Below are positions 1 to 8,555 of a stretch of DNA of 51,317 nt, piece after piece. The notes under the pieces were generated by a model. That model did not search any database, was not told where the DNA came from, and saw nothing but the letters and a program-made list of their open reading frames with translations. Both the position numbers and the translations under genes were made by a program. Source of the stretch: JANRLT01 sp041736895 (GTDB taxonomy: Bacteria > Planctomycetota > Planctomycetia > Pirellulales > JALHPA01); the NCBI GenBank assembly GCA_041736895.1, contig JBGSSS010000059.1:1-51317 (forward strand), given 5' to 3'. How positions within the stretch are numbered: position 1 is the stretch's first letter; every line of letters starts with the position of its first letter.

Positions 1-1117
1 CGGCGGGCAAGGCATACGTCGAGACACGATCCGCCCGGGCGATGTTGATCCCCACGGCGCGGCCGTCGAGGTCGATCAGCGGGCCGCCGATTTGTGTCGG
101 GCGAAGGACCGTATCGTGCTGCAAGACCGTGGGGAAGCCGCCGCGGCGTTCGCTCAGTTCGCCAGCCAGGCGTTCGTCTTCGGTGCGGCGATTCTTGCCG
201 CCGGCTTGCGTCGGCCGGCCCGTTTCCGGCCGGCCCAGGATCGCGCCAATGGCCAACGTTTCCGAACCCCGGCGGATACGCAGTTGCAGCTTGTCGCCGG
301 GGCGGAAGTTGCTGATGTATTCGATCAGCCCTTCGCGCGTGGTGACGCGCGTGTCGTTGACTTGGAGGACGACGTCGTTGGCCCGGAGTCCGGCAGCCTC
401 GGCCGCGCTCCCTTCGAGGACGCGAAGAATCTGCGGGCCGTCGTTGGCTTGTTCGAGCATGATCCCGAGCAGACCGCTCGGCGAGGAAATCTTGCGGGCC
501 TTGACACTCAAGACCCCGATCGCGACGGGGTCCGCGGCGGGGCTCGTGGTGACGAGGAAGCTCCCCAAGGCCGGATCACCCGAGTCGCGCCAGGTAATCG
601 GCTTCAAGTCCGTCGCCGCGATCGAGAGCAAGGCCAGGTCATGTTCGCGCGCGACGCCAAGGACGCGGGCCGAATACTTTTTGTTGTTCACGGCCACCGT
701 AATCCTGCCGTGGAGTTCGCTCGCCTTGGTCAGGAGTTGCCCCTTGGCGTCGATCACGGTGCCGAGCGCGGCTTCCTTGTCGTCGCAATAGATCGTCGCC
801 GTGCCGGTGTTGGCGAGCGTCGAGACGGGTTTGAAGCTGGCCTTGACCTTGGTTTGATTCTTGCCTTCGTCGCCGGGGTAACGGCCACGTTCGCGGCGCG
901 AGTCGAGCAGGTTGAACATCCCGCGCGGGTCGGGTTTGTCGTTGGGCATGTCGCCGGGCTCGCCCCCTTGCTGGACGGGCATCTGCTCGTAGGCCAGCCA
1001 CGGATCGACTTCTTCGGCGGCGATTTGTTCAATCGCCCACTCGTGCGCGAAATACGCGCACGTCGAGCCCATGGCCGTGGCTAAGAGGAAACTGCGAAAG
1101 ATTACAGACCAATTCAT
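1..1117 (-). CDS. HtrA-like pseudoprotease with internal PDZ domain (3' end outside window)
   Basis: Reading from an ATG at 1117, this is an exported or membrane-anchored protein (hydrophobic residues 5-24) with an S1C/HtrA-type fold. The protein runs off the window edge after about 372 residues. What I see: an N-lobe with LLTKASELHG where HtrA has TAAH, so the catalytic His is Ser133; the Asp is kept (HDLALL, D160); and the Ser motif GNSGGP reads TQIGGPLIDLDG, with Ile343 for the catalytic Ser. A PDZ domain (about 212-290, GLRANDVVLQVN) lies between the Asp and the former Ser, not after the protease domain. Two of three catalytic residues are lost, so I infer a non-proteolytic binding or regulatory protein. 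It lies directly downstream of an intact HtrA gene on the same strand, which suggests a functional pair. Confidence 0.8.
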   Translation of the reverse strand, partial: MNWSVIFRSFLLATAMGSTCAYFAHEWAIEQIAAEEVDPWLAYEQMPVQQGGEPGDMPNDKPDPRGMFNLLDSRRERGRYPGDEGKNQTKVKASFKPVSTLANTGTATIYCDDKEAALGTVIDAKGQLLTKASELHGRITVAVNNKKYSARVLGVAREHDLALLSIAATDLKPITWRDSGDPALGSFLVTTSPAADPVAIGVLSVKARKISSPSGLLGIMLEQANDGPQILRVLEGSAAEAAGLRANDVVLQVNDTRVTTREGLIEYISNFRPGDKLQLRIRRGSETLAIGAILGRPETGRPTQAGGKNRRTEDERLAGELSERRGGFPTVLQHDTVLRPTQIGGPLIDLDGRAVGINIARADRVSTYALPA

Positions 1118-1164
1118 CTCGCACCCTAAGGCAAATGCAAAAGGCAGAATGCAAAAGCATTCAT

Positions 1165-1229
1165 GTACGACGGACTTCTAGTCCGTCGCAGGATTTACGG
1201 AATTTCGACGGACTGGAAGTCCGTCGTAC
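1165..1229. repeat. Double-hairpin dispersed repeat, family D copy 1
   Basis: Two short palindromes, ACGACGGACTTCTAGTCCGT and its near-reverse copy, face each other over 65 bp and can also fold as one long inverted repeat. A second copy lies at 24921-24988. This one fills the spacer between the active HtrA gene and the pseudoprotease gene. Confidence 0.85.
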
Positions 1230-1233
1230 GGCA

Positions 1234-2313
1234 TCATGACGTGCTTGGCCGGGCAGCCAAACGCATCTTCAACTCGAGCGTCTTGTCGCCGCGCAGCACT
1301 TTGAGCGTCGCCGATTGGCCGACCTTTTGCTTGCGGACGGTTTCGGCTAACTGTGCGAACGATTTGATCTCGACGTCGTTGAATTTTTGGATGATGTCGC
1401 CCGCCCGCAGACCTGCGCGATCGGCTGGCGTGTTGGGGTTTACTTGGGCCAGTTTGGCGGCGTCCTTGACTTCGAGATCGCCGATCACCCCGAGGTACGG
1501 ACCCGCTTCTTCGGTATCGCGGCCCCAGGTTTCGCTGGCAACCATGCGGTCCCAACCATCGCGGAATGCGCTGATTGGCACATGGATATTAGCGGTGAGG
1601 GGACCGCCGATCCGGCTGTGGATGCCGATGACATGGCCTTCGAGATCGAACAACGGTCCGCCCGAGTCGCCCGGCATGATCGTACAGTCGGTCGCAATCA
1701 ACGTCTTGCGCGAGGTAAAGATCTTGCCCAAGCGAATGACCGGATTCCGCCCGCGCTGAAAGCCGCCTGGGTGGCCGAGTGAGAGACACCACTGGCCGTT
1801 TTTCAGGATCGACGAATCGCCCCAATCAACGGTGGGGAAATCGAACTTGTCGGTGATCTGCATCAAGCCCGCATCGATATCATGATTCGCGCCGAGGGTT
1901 TTGCCTTTGAGTCGTTTTCCATCGGGCATGATAAAGATCGCGTCGCGTCCGGCGTCGCCGATGACGTGTGCCGCGGTGAGGACGTGGCCCTCTTTGTCGA
2001 TGATGACGCCGCTCCCTTGGCTTGCGCCGACTTGGACGGCGATCGTCGAGTTGAGCAATTTCGGGAGGATCGTGGTGACGGCTTTTTCCAGAGCACGCAG
2101 TTCGTCGAGCGAACGGGGAACCTCGCCAGCGAAGAGCGGCGCGAGGTTGACCTGGGGGGCTTCTTCGGCGGCACTCGTTTTGCTCGCCTGTTGACTTGTT
2201 GATTGCTTGGCGGGAGCTGTGGGTTCGACTGCGTTCAATGGCAAGAACGACAAGGCGAGACAGCAGCTAGCCAAAGTGACGATCTGCAATGGAACAGAAC
2301 GGAGACGGCTCAT
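1234..2313 (-). CDS. HtrA/DegP-type serine protease with C-terminal PDZ domain
   Basis: S1C periplasmic serine endoprotease, 359 residues from the ATG at 2313; a TTG six bases upstream is less likely. An N-terminal signal segment (about 9-28, ending LNA) exports it. The catalytic triad is complete: His116 in LTAAHVIG, Asp147 in DIDAGL, Ser217 in PGDSGGP. One PDZ domain occupies about 270-348 (AGLRAGDIIQKFNDVEI). The family degrades or refolds damaged envelope proteins; the PDZ domain binds exposed C-termini. The adjacent gene encodes a degenerate relative, so an active/inactive pair is likely. Confident on family, not on substrates. Confidence 0.92.
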   Translation of the reverse strand: MSRLRSVPLQIVTLASCCLALSFLPLNAVEPTAPAKQSTSQQASKTSAAEEAPQVNLAPLFAGEVPRSLDELRALEKAVTTILPKLLNSTIAVQVGASQGSGVIIDKEGHVLTAAHVIGDAGRDAIFIMPDGKRLKGKTLGANHDIDAGLMQITDKFDFPTVDWGDSSILKNGQWCLSLGHPGGFQRGRNPVIRLGKIFTSRKTLIATDCTIMPGDSGGPLFDLEGHVIGIHSRIGGPLTANIHVPISAFRDGWDRMVASETWGRDTEEAGPYLGVIGDLEVKDAAKLAQVNPNTPADRAGLRAGDIIQKFNDVEIKSFAQLAETVRKQKVGQSATLKVLRGDKTLELKMRLAARPSTS

Positions 2314-2756
2314 CGGCAAGACCAGAAAAAGTTACCGGCAAAAGAGTGACACACCGGTCACCCTCGAACAAGCACTGCGCCTCGAAGCTATATTTCGACA
2401 GCACGTGGCCGCACGAATCAGTAACTCTGTTGAACCTCGAATCTTCCCCGAGGTTTCCGCAGAATTTTATGGGACGAAGCCACGATCGCGCGAGTTCTCT
2501 TATCCTAACCATTCGGCGGGATGCGAAGCCAGCATTTTTTCCCGAATTTTCGGCGGTGTTTTGCGCCGCAGCAGGGAGAAAACGTCTATCCCGCAAATTT
2601 TGTCAAAATCTATTGCAAGAATATTCAGGTGTTAAGCAAAGCCCAGGGGCTCGCCCCCTGGGAATAAATTCTCCCAGGGGATAAACCCCTGGGCTTTGGA
2701 AGAAGCTCGCCAACGAACATTGCGCACGCTTTTAGCAATCATTTCGCAACAACCGC
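2314..2756. other. Intergenic region between htrA-like gene and TPR gene
   Basis: 443 bp. It must hold the promoter of the leftward HtrA gene, but I cannot place -35/-10 boxes with confidence. The left two thirds show no convincing gene. The right part contains the double CCCAGGGG hairpin at 2638-2699, beyond the end of the TPR gene. Confidence 0.5.
2638..2699. repeat. Dispersed palindrome, family A (CCCAGGGG/CCCCTGGG), double copy
   Basis: Two consecutive hairpins: GCCCAGGGGCTCGCCCCCTGG and CCCAGGGGATAAACCCCTGG, bounded by AAAGC and GCTTT. Other copies are at 4517-4542, 36456-36480 and 36936-36962, with a half copy near 3195. It follows the stop of the leftward TPR gene and could work as a factor-independent terminator or mRNA-end hairpin. 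Confidence 0.85.
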
Positions 2757-3074
2757 TCAATGCCCCTGTTGCAGCATTTTCGCCCGGGCCAAGGCGTCTT
2801 CGGCTTCGAGGAATTTGCCCGCCCGCTGGAGGGTAATACTGAGCGAACTGTAGCCAAACGCATCGTTTGGCTCCAATTCGGCCGCGCGGTAGGCATGTTT
2901 GATCGCCTCGTCATGCCGGGCCAGTTTGGTCAGCAACACCGACAGCGCCAAATGCCCCAGGACATTGTCGGGTTCCAGGTCGAGAGCCTCTTGGTATTTA
3001 ACAACGGCCTCATCCAGTTTCCCCTCTTCTTTGAGTTGGTCGGCTTGATTGCAAAGTTCGTCGGCAGTGGGCAT
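2757..3074 (-). CDS. Small tetratricopeptide-repeat protein
   Basis: 105 residues from the ATG at 3074; a TTG two codons upstream is an alternative. It is built almost entirely of two or three TPR units (EGKLDEAVVKYQEALDLEPD, then ARHDEAIKHAYRAAELEPND, then GKFLEAEDALARAK), so it should form a short helical scaffold for protein binding. No signal peptide is visible, so it is probably cytoplasmic. The partner cannot be told from sequence. The gene stands alone between non-coding stretches. Confidence 0.85.
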   Translation of the reverse strand: MPTADELCNQADQLKEEGKLDEAVVKYQEALDLEPDNVLGHLALSVLLTKLARHDEAIKHAYRAAELEPNDAFGYSSLSITLQRAGKFLEAEDALARAKMLQQGH

Positions 3075-3555
3075 GGGCAAGTTCGGAGCAAATAAAGGAA
3101 AGAATAACTGCTAGCAAGGGCGAAAACGTCGTGCCGCAGATAATTGAAATTGTCCCGCGAAGAGAGGCGTCTGACAAGTAGGGCGGAGTTACCTCAAAGC
3201 CCAGGGGTTTGGATCCGTTACCGCGAACAGTCCCTGAATTTCACGACGCTAGCAGAATCGTCCGCTGGCACGGCCGCAAGTCATTCGCCACCGCTCCAAT
3301 GATCACGGCGAAAATGTCCGGCGCCGGCATCTGCTGCCCAGGCCGCAAACCTTGCCTAAATGGTGTTGGGTTTTCGGGTTTCGCGCGATATAGTCCGCAC
3401 GCCTTGATCAACTGTTCCGTTTGTAGCGACCGATAAGCCATAGCGGGTAAGCGAAGATTTGCCGGACAAGGATGTCTGTAACGATTTTCGGACCTGGCCC
3501 CCAGTGTTTTGACTGCGCGGCCTGCTCGCCACGAGACCATGTGAAGGAACACCCG
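3075..3555. other. Spacer upstream of lpxA
   Basis: 481 bp. It holds a half copy of the CCCAGGGG repeat (about 3195-3208). Open frames here have no coding character I recognise. It separates the divergent TPR and lpxA genes, so both promoters should lie here; I could not pick boxes with confidence. Confidence 0.45.
3543..3548 (+). promoter_or_regulatory. Shine-Dalgarno GAAGGA deciding the lpxA start
   Basis: GAAGGA ends seven bases before GTG at 3556. The protein then begins VNIHPTAIV, the usual LpxA N-terminus. The upstream in-frame extension to 3472 has no family counterpart. Confidence 0.7.
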
Positions 3556-4443
3556 GTGAATATTCATCCCACAGCGATCGTCAGTCCTTCGGCCACTCTG
3601 GGCAGCAATGTGACGATCGGACCGTACTCGATCATCGAAGACGGCGCCGTCGTCGGAACGGGATGCATCATCGGAGCCCATGCCGTCGTCAAGACCGGCA
3701 CCATTCTGGGCGAGGGGAACGACATCTCGGAGCATGTGGTCCTGGGCGGGGTGCCGCAGCACCTCAAGAAAAATCCCGAGCTCGGCAGCCTCGTCATCGG
3801 CAACAACAACACGATCCGCGAATACTCGTCGATCCACCGGGCGATGAAACCCGGCATGAGCACGATGGTCGGCGACAATAACTTGCTCATGGCCGTGACA
3901 CACGTCGCGCATGATTGCTTGATCGGCAGCAACGTCGTGTTTGCCAACAACGTGATGCTCGCCGGCCACGTCACGGTCCAAGACCGAGCGTTTATCTCGG
4001 GCGGCGTCGGCGTGCACCAGTTCTGCCGCATCGGCGCACTCACCATGATCGGCGGTATGACCAAGGTCGTTCAAGATGTCCCGCCCTATGTCACGCTGGA
4101 TCACGACAGCCAGGTCTGCGGGTTGAATCTGGTCGGCCTCCGCCGCGCCGGCTACACCACGGAACAAGTCACCGAACTCAAGAAGGCCTACCGCATCCTT
4201 TACCGCAGCGGCTTGAAATGGACCGAAGTCCTCGCCACGCTGCGAGCCACGTTCCCGACGGGACACGTTGCCGCGTTGCATGTCTTCTGCAGCAGCGGCA
4301 AACGGGGCTTCGTCCAAGAACGCCGCATGCCGCCCAACGCGACACTCAAGATTCGCAGCAGCGACTCGGACACCACTGAAGCAACACCAACGGTCACGCC
4401 GACCACCGCCAGCGGGTTGGATCTCAAGACCAAGGTCGGCTAA
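3556..4443 (+). CDS. lpxA: Acyl-ACP--UDP-N-acetylglucosamine O-acyltransferase
   Basis: First enzyme of lipid A synthesis: moves a 3-hydroxyacyl chain from acyl carrier protein to UDP-GlcNAc in the cytoplasm. 295 residues from GTG 3556. The N-terminal two thirds show the hexapeptide left-handed beta-helix (HPTAIVSPSATLGSNVTIGP and following turns). The catalytic His sits in VTHVAHDC. The helical C-terminal domain follows GGMTKVVQDVPPYV and GLRRAGY. The last 40 or so residues form a Ser/Thr/Pro-rich tail longer than in E. coli LpxA (262 residues). Its presence supports a lipid-A-bearing, gram-negative-type outer membrane. The rest of the lpx pathway is not in the window. Confidence 0.95.
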   Translation: MNIHPTAIVSPSATLGSNVTIGPYSIIEDGAVVGTGCIIGAHAVVKTGTILGEGNDISEHVVLGGVPQHLKKNPELGSLVIGNNNTIREYSSIHRAMKPGMSTMVGDNNLLMAVTHVAHDCLIGSNVVFANNVMLAGHVTVQDRAFISGGVGVHQFCRIGALTMIGGMTKVVQDVPPYVTLDHDSQVCGLNLVGLRRAGYTTEQVTELKKAYRILYRSGLKWTEVLATLRATFPTGHVAALHVFCSSGKRGFVQERRMPPNATLKIRSSDSDTTEATPTVTPTTASGLDLKTKVG

Positions 4444-4451
4444 TAACAGCC

Positions 4452-4500
4452 CGACGCGTAAGCGAGGGATTGAATTTAGTAGCCCGACGCGTAAGCGAAG
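4452..4500. repeat. Two direct copies of a CCCGACGCGTAAGCGA repeat
   Basis: AGCCCGACGCGTAAGCGA occurs twice, about 35 bp apart, just after lpxA. It resembles the family E palindrome (GTAGCGTTAGCGAGGGCG) at 26414-26466, 40758-40785 and about 48741. Confidence 0.6.
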
Positions 4501-4516
4501 GAGTCAAGAACCAAGC

Positions 4517-4542
4517 CAAAGCCCAGGGGTTCACCCCCTGGG
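4517..4542. repeat. Dispersed palindrome, family A
   Basis: GCCCAGGGGTTCACCCCCTGG hairpin between lpxA and the next gene; see the copy at 2638-2699. Confidence 0.85.
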
Positions 4543-4569
4543 ATCTGCGAACGATAGCTCAACACTGCA

Positions 4570-4602
4570 CCACGGACGTCCTAAGACGTCCGTGGTTTTT
4601 TT
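4570..4602 (+). terminator. Rho-independent terminator downstream of lpxA
   Basis: CCACGGACGTC - CTAA - GACGTCCGTGG: a perfect 11-bp GC-rich stem with a 4-base loop, followed directly by TTTTTTT. This is the clearest intrinsic terminator in the window. It should stop rightward transcription before the TPR-like pair. Confidence 0.85.
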
Positions 4603-4679
4603 GTTGCGCAGAACGGCCGTGCGGCTTATGATGGGGACTGGAGGAAACGCTTTGCCCTCGGATCATCTTGTTCATCGTT

Positions 4680-6488
4680 ATGGCAGTCTACGATTCTCCA
4701 CATACAAGTTCCGTCCCGGCGGCGAAATTCCCGGGGCGTCACTTGCGCTGCTGTTGGTTGATTCTCCTCGCGTTGATCAGCAGCAGTTCTGCCGCTCACG
4801 CCGATGAAACCATTGATAGTGCCTGGAAGGGCTTTTCTCGTAGCGACCCCGGGCCGGCCATCGAATTTCTCGAAACTGCGGTACTCAAGGCACCGGAGCG
4901 GGCTGACTACTGGGCAGCCTTGGTGAGTCTGCTCAGTGAAACGGCCCTCGATCGCGGCCTCATCACGTGCTACACCCAAGCCGCGCTCCACGCGCATCCT
5001 GATTCGCTCGAGGTCCATTGGGCGCGGCTGCGTTGCCTGCGCCCGGAAGTCGCGCTCGATGAACTGTCGGCGCTGGCCGCGCGCGAACCTGATAAACAAA
5101 AACTGCGCGACGCGCGCGAAATCCTGGAAATGAGCTTGCGTTTGCCGCGTGATTGGCAAACAGGACAATTCTATGAAGAGTGGGCGGTCAAATGCCTCGC
5201 TTTTCAAAATCACGAATCCGCCGCGCGCGCGGCCAAGCGGGGGTTGGAACTGCTTCCCAAATCCAAGCTGCTGCGCACCGTCGAAGCCACGGCCTTTGTC
5301 CATCAGGAAAAATACGAACTCGCCTTCGCCGCCTTGAATCAGGCGAAATTCGAGCAAGCCCTCAACAACGGCAAACTCCTCTTCCCCACCGTCGGCGATT
5401 TGTTGCTCAGCAAGAAACAGCCCGAGTGGGCTGTCCGAGCGTTTGGTCCCAAGCCCGACGAAGATCTCGTGCGCGGCCGCCAAGGTCTCGTCTTAGCGCA
5501 AGCGCTGCTCCAGTCGAACAAGTTGGAGCGAGCGGAAGAAGTCTTCTCGCAAACCGATCCGCTCGGCGCGTCGTTGCTCGTGATCGGCAACCTACTTGAT
5601 CTCAAGCAAACCGCGTCCGCCCGCGAAGTGGCCGAACAATTGTTCGACAACTGGCCGGCGGGGTCGAAGGAGTATAGCCATGCCAAGGATATGCGCTGGA
5701 GCGGCAATTGGCCCGTCGCGCTCGAGCCGCAATTCAAGCGCGCGATTGCCTGGCTTTGGAAAACATATCCGCAGCACAAGGATTTGCTCAACCAGCACCT
5801 TGCCACACCGGACGAGCTCTTTCAACACGAGCCGATGCCCGTCAAATTGCGCTCCATGCAAGACGTCTGGAAGAGCGGGCAACTCGCCGGCAAAGCCCCG
5901 GGCGAATATGTCCCGGGTTATGGGTGGTACGAGGCCGGGCCGCGCGAGACATACGATTATTTTCGCCGCGTGTTGCTAGAGCCGCCGCGCGAGAAGGCCC
6001 GAATTCGCACCAATCTCCGCCCCGCGCAGCACTGGGCCGATAGTTTACGCGAAACCCGAGCGATCGCCTACTATTCGACACACCCGCGCGAGCTGTTCCG
6101 CGCGCGGCGTCTGGTCGAACAACTCAAGCATTTGCAAGTGCAAGAGTCGGAACGCGCCGCCGAGCTAATCAGCGTTGAAGTCCGGCGGATGAATCCCGTG
6201 GTGCGCGCGCTGCTCTTCAAAGCGCTTGCGGCGCATGATGAAAATGCTCGTGACAAGACACCGGTGGTGCAGTTGCTCGCAGCGCATGGCACGCAGGCCG
6301 ATGTCCCGGACCTGTTGAGCGCTCTCAAGGAATCCACCAATAACCCCAACGAACCGGCATTCCACGAGGCCCTCGAAAAAATCACCGGCGTGCAAAACAC
6401 GGGCAAATCCTACGCAGACCGCATCCTGTTTTGGGAGGCTTGGTGGCAAGCGAACCTAGTGCGGGTGATTGCTGAAACCGAGTTTTAG
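4680..6488 (+). CDS. Exported TPR-like protein, tandem paralogue 1
   Basis: 602 residues from ATG 4680; a TTG at 4668 is possible. A signal peptide ends near SSSAAHA. The body is helical and repeat-like (blocks such as YWAALVSLLSE and DSLEVHWARLRCLRP), with tetratricopeptide character but no perfect units. A HEAT-like C-terminal module follows (RMNPVVRALLFKAL, HGTQADVPDLLSALK, EALEKITGV, ILFWEAWW). The next gene repeats the same order of motifs, so this is a tandem duplication. Function unknown; an envelope scaffold is the most I would infer. The two copies are only about 57 bp apart and likely cotranscribed. Confidence 0.8.
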   Translation: MAVYDSPHTSSVPAAKFPGRHLRCCWLILLALISSSSAAHADETIDSAWKGFSRSDPGPAIEFLETAVLKAPERADYWAALVSLLSETALDRGLITCYTQAALHAHPDSLEVHWARLRCLRPEVALDELSALAAREPDKQKLRDAREILEMSLRLPRDWQTGQFYEEWAVKCLAFQNHESAARAAKRGLELLPKSKLLRTVEATAFVHQEKYELAFAALNQAKFEQALNNGKLLFPTVGDLLLSKKQPEWAVRAFGPKPDEDLVRGRQGLVLAQALLQSNKLERAEEVFSQTDPLGASLLVIGNLLDLKQTASAREVAEQLFDNWPAGSKEYSHAKDMRWSGNWPVALEPQFKRAIAWLWKTYPQHKDLLNQHLATPDELFQHEPMPVKLRSMQDVWKSGQLAGKAPGEYVPGYGWYEAGPRETYDYFRRVLLEPPREKARIRTNLRPAQHWADSLRETRAIAYYSTHPRELFRARRLVEQLKHLQVQESERAAELISVEVRRMNPVVRALLFKALAAHDENARDKTPVVQLLAAHGTQADVPDLLSALKESTNNPNEPAFHEALEKITGVQNTGKSYADRILFWEAWWQANLVRVIAETEF

Positions 6489-6545
6489 TGCATTCCGACT
6501 TCTGCGACGAGTCAACCGTTCACTGGGGCAGCCTCCGCTTTCATC

Positions 6546-8498
6546 ATGACGAACATCTTTTTAACTCGGACCACTTCTCTTGCGCAATGCCGCGTAGGAC
6601 TGATCGCGGTCCTGCTCTTTCTGTTCGCGCCGTTCGCGCGAGGTGACGAGATCATCGACCGCGTGCGGAAGGATCCTAACGACCGCGAAGAAGATACGGC
6701 GTTGCTCGAGCTAGCTGTGCTTGCCAATCCGCAGCGCGTCGATTACTGGGAGGAATTACTGCTCGCCCTGGAGCGATCTTCTAGCGAAGAGTATCTCAAT
6801 TTTTGCTATGCCGGCGCAGCGCTTAAAGCTCATCCTGACTCGCTTGCGCTGCGTTGGGCACGGCTGCGATTCTTTTCACCGAACGCGGCCCTCGATGAGC
6901 TGAACGAACTGGCCAAGCTTGAGCCGAACAAGGAACGCGTGCGCGATGCCCGCGAACTTTTAGAGATCGGCATGCGGCTGCCGTATGAATGGCGCGATGT
7001 CCATGAAGCGTTGCGCGACCGGCGACACCTCAACTTTTTCACTGGGGTATTTTTAGAACGCTGGGCTGTGCAGTGCGTGCTTTACGAGCGCTGGGAGACG
7101 GCTGCGCGAGTTACGGCACGGGCTTTAGAATTCAGGCCCGAGGATAAGTTCTTGAAATCGCTCCAAGCGTTGGTGCTGGTGCAACAAGAAAAATATCCCG
7201 AGGCTCTGGCGGTTCTTGAAAAGAACGATTACCTCCAAGTCATCGGCTCCACCGTCAGAAACGCCGAGTATCCGACAGTTGGCGATCTGTTGCTCGTCAA
7301 GAAACAGTACCGCGCCGCGGTCCGTGCTTTCGGACCCAAGCCGAGCGAAGAACTCATCAATAGCCGCCAAGGACTCGTTCTGGCCCAAGCTCTGTTGGAG
7401 GCCGGCGAACTCGAGCGCTCGGAGCGCATTTTTTGCAAGACGGATAAGCTCGGCGCGAACCTCTTGGTGATTGGCAATTTGTTGGAACTCAAACGAGTTG
7501 ACGAAGCCCTCCTGGTGGCCGAGGAACTGATGGCCAAGTGGCCGACGTTCAAAGTGAACGACGACGACGAGCAAGAGCCTTGCCGCGCACTCGACATGAA
7601 CCAACGCGGCAACTGGCCGGTTTCGTTGGAGCCCAAACTGCGCCGCGCAGTGACCTGGCTCTACGAGACCTATCCGCAGCGCGAAGATTATTTGCGCGAA
7701 TCGCTCGTTGAGCCGACGGAACTCTTTAAGCATTCCAAGTCTGCGCCGCTGGTCCTCTCGGCTTCGAGTCAGTTGGCGCTCTTGGATCAGGGAAAAAAGT
7801 TGCCTGGCCGAGACGCGTTTCGTTCCACGCCGGCTGAAGTGCGGATTCGCTTGTTGCGTGATCAACGAAATGACGCGGCCGTTGCCGAGGAGCTACGGCG
7901 AGACTTACTACAGCCAATAATCTCGCACCGACGCGTCCGTCTCGATCTGGGACAAGCCCGGTTTTGGACGACACACCGGCGGCGGGTCGAAGCGATCGAC
8001 TACTACGCCGATCATTTCCCGGAACTCGTTCGCGCGCGGCAGTTGCTGGCGCAGCTCAAACGCAATATGTGGAAACATCCGCAAGGGAAATATCTGCCGC
8101 CGTTGAATGATGAGCAAATCAGCGAGGAAATCGTGCGGATGAATCCCGCGGTAAGAGCCTTGTTGATCGATGTCTTGGAGCCAAACACGATTCATGGGCG
8201 CGATCGCACGAGCATTGTCCGGTTGTTTGAGAAGCATGGGACGGAACAAGACTTTCCCGTGTTGCTTTCGGCGCTGAAGGTTGTTTCCCGCGGGCGTGAC
8301 CAGATCGGCAGTCTGCCGGAAGCAAACATGCAGATGCATCTAAAGAACGACGCCGCGTCGGCCGTGGCGCTGCACCGCGCTTTGGAAAAAATCACCGGAA
8401 TCAAGAACACCGCCGAAACGCCAGCAGACCGGGTGATCTTTTGGGAAGCCTGGTGGCAGACGAACCTTGTGCGCGTGTTAGTCGAAGCCGACCATTAG
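6546..8498 (+). CDS. Exported TPR-like protein, tandem paralogue 2
   Basis: 650 residues; signal segment VGLIAVLLFLFAPFARG. Shared with the preceding gene, in the same order: RVDYWEELL, AHPDSLALRWARLRF, PTVGDLLLVKKQ, GANLLVIGNLLELK, NWPVSLEPKLRRA, RMNPAVRALL, EKHGTEQDFPVLLSALK, ALEKITGIKNT and VIFWEAWWQTNLVRVL. It carries extra segments, for example around residues 590-610 before the last motif. The duplication is old: motifs are conserved but the rest is divergent. Role unknown. It ends convergent to the GH5 gene. Confidence 0.8.
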   Translation: MTNIFLTRTTSLAQCRVGLIAVLLFLFAPFARGDEIIDRVRKDPNDREEDTALLELAVLANPQRVDYWEELLLALERSSSEEYLNFCYAGAALKAHPDSLALRWARLRFFSPNAALDELNELAKLEPNKERVRDARELLEIGMRLPYEWRDVHEALRDRRHLNFFTGVFLERWAVQCVLYERWETAARVTARALEFRPEDKFLKSLQALVLVQQEKYPEALAVLEKNDYLQVIGSTVRNAEYPTVGDLLLVKKQYRAAVRAFGPKPSEELINSRQGLVLAQALLEAGELERSERIFCKTDKLGANLLVIGNLLELKRVDEALLVAEELMAKWPTFKVNDDDEQEPCRALDMNQRGNWPVSLEPKLRRAVTWLYETYPQREDYLRESLVEPTELFKHSKSAPLVLSASSQLALLDQGKKLPGRDAFRSTPAEVRIRLLRDQRNDAAVAEELRRDLLQPIISHRRVRLDLGQARFWTTHRRRVEAIDYYADHFPELVRARQLLAQLKRNMWKHPQGKYLPPLNDEQISEEIVRMNPAVRALLIDVLEPNTIHGRDRTSIVRLFEKHGTEQDFPVLLSALKVVSRGRDQIGSLPEANMQMHLKNDAASAVALHRALEKITGIKNTAETPADRVIFWEAWWQTNLVRVLVEADH

Positions 8499-8533
8499 TA
8501 ACAGCCCACCGATCCCATCGGCGGCTTTGTGAC

Positions 8534-8555
8534 GTGTGGGCTGAAGCCCACACTA
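8534..8555. terminator. Palindrome at convergent gene ends, overlapping the GH5 stop codon
   Basis: GTGTGGGCTGAAGCCCACAC is a hairpin with an 8-bp stem and a 4-base loop. On the minus strand the glycosidase stop TAG is the first triplet of TAGTGTGGGCTTCAGCCCAC. It lies between convergent genes and could terminate both; there is no long T run. Confidence 0.6.

Noticed and set aside
92..1084. Long plus-strand frame over the pseudo-HtrA
   Set aside because: Antisense shadow; the minus-strand protein aligns with HtrA and PDZ patterns throughout.
3241..4317. A long minus-strand frame opposite lpxA
   Set aside because: Shadow of lpxA in a high-GC genome; lpxA is certain on the plus strand.
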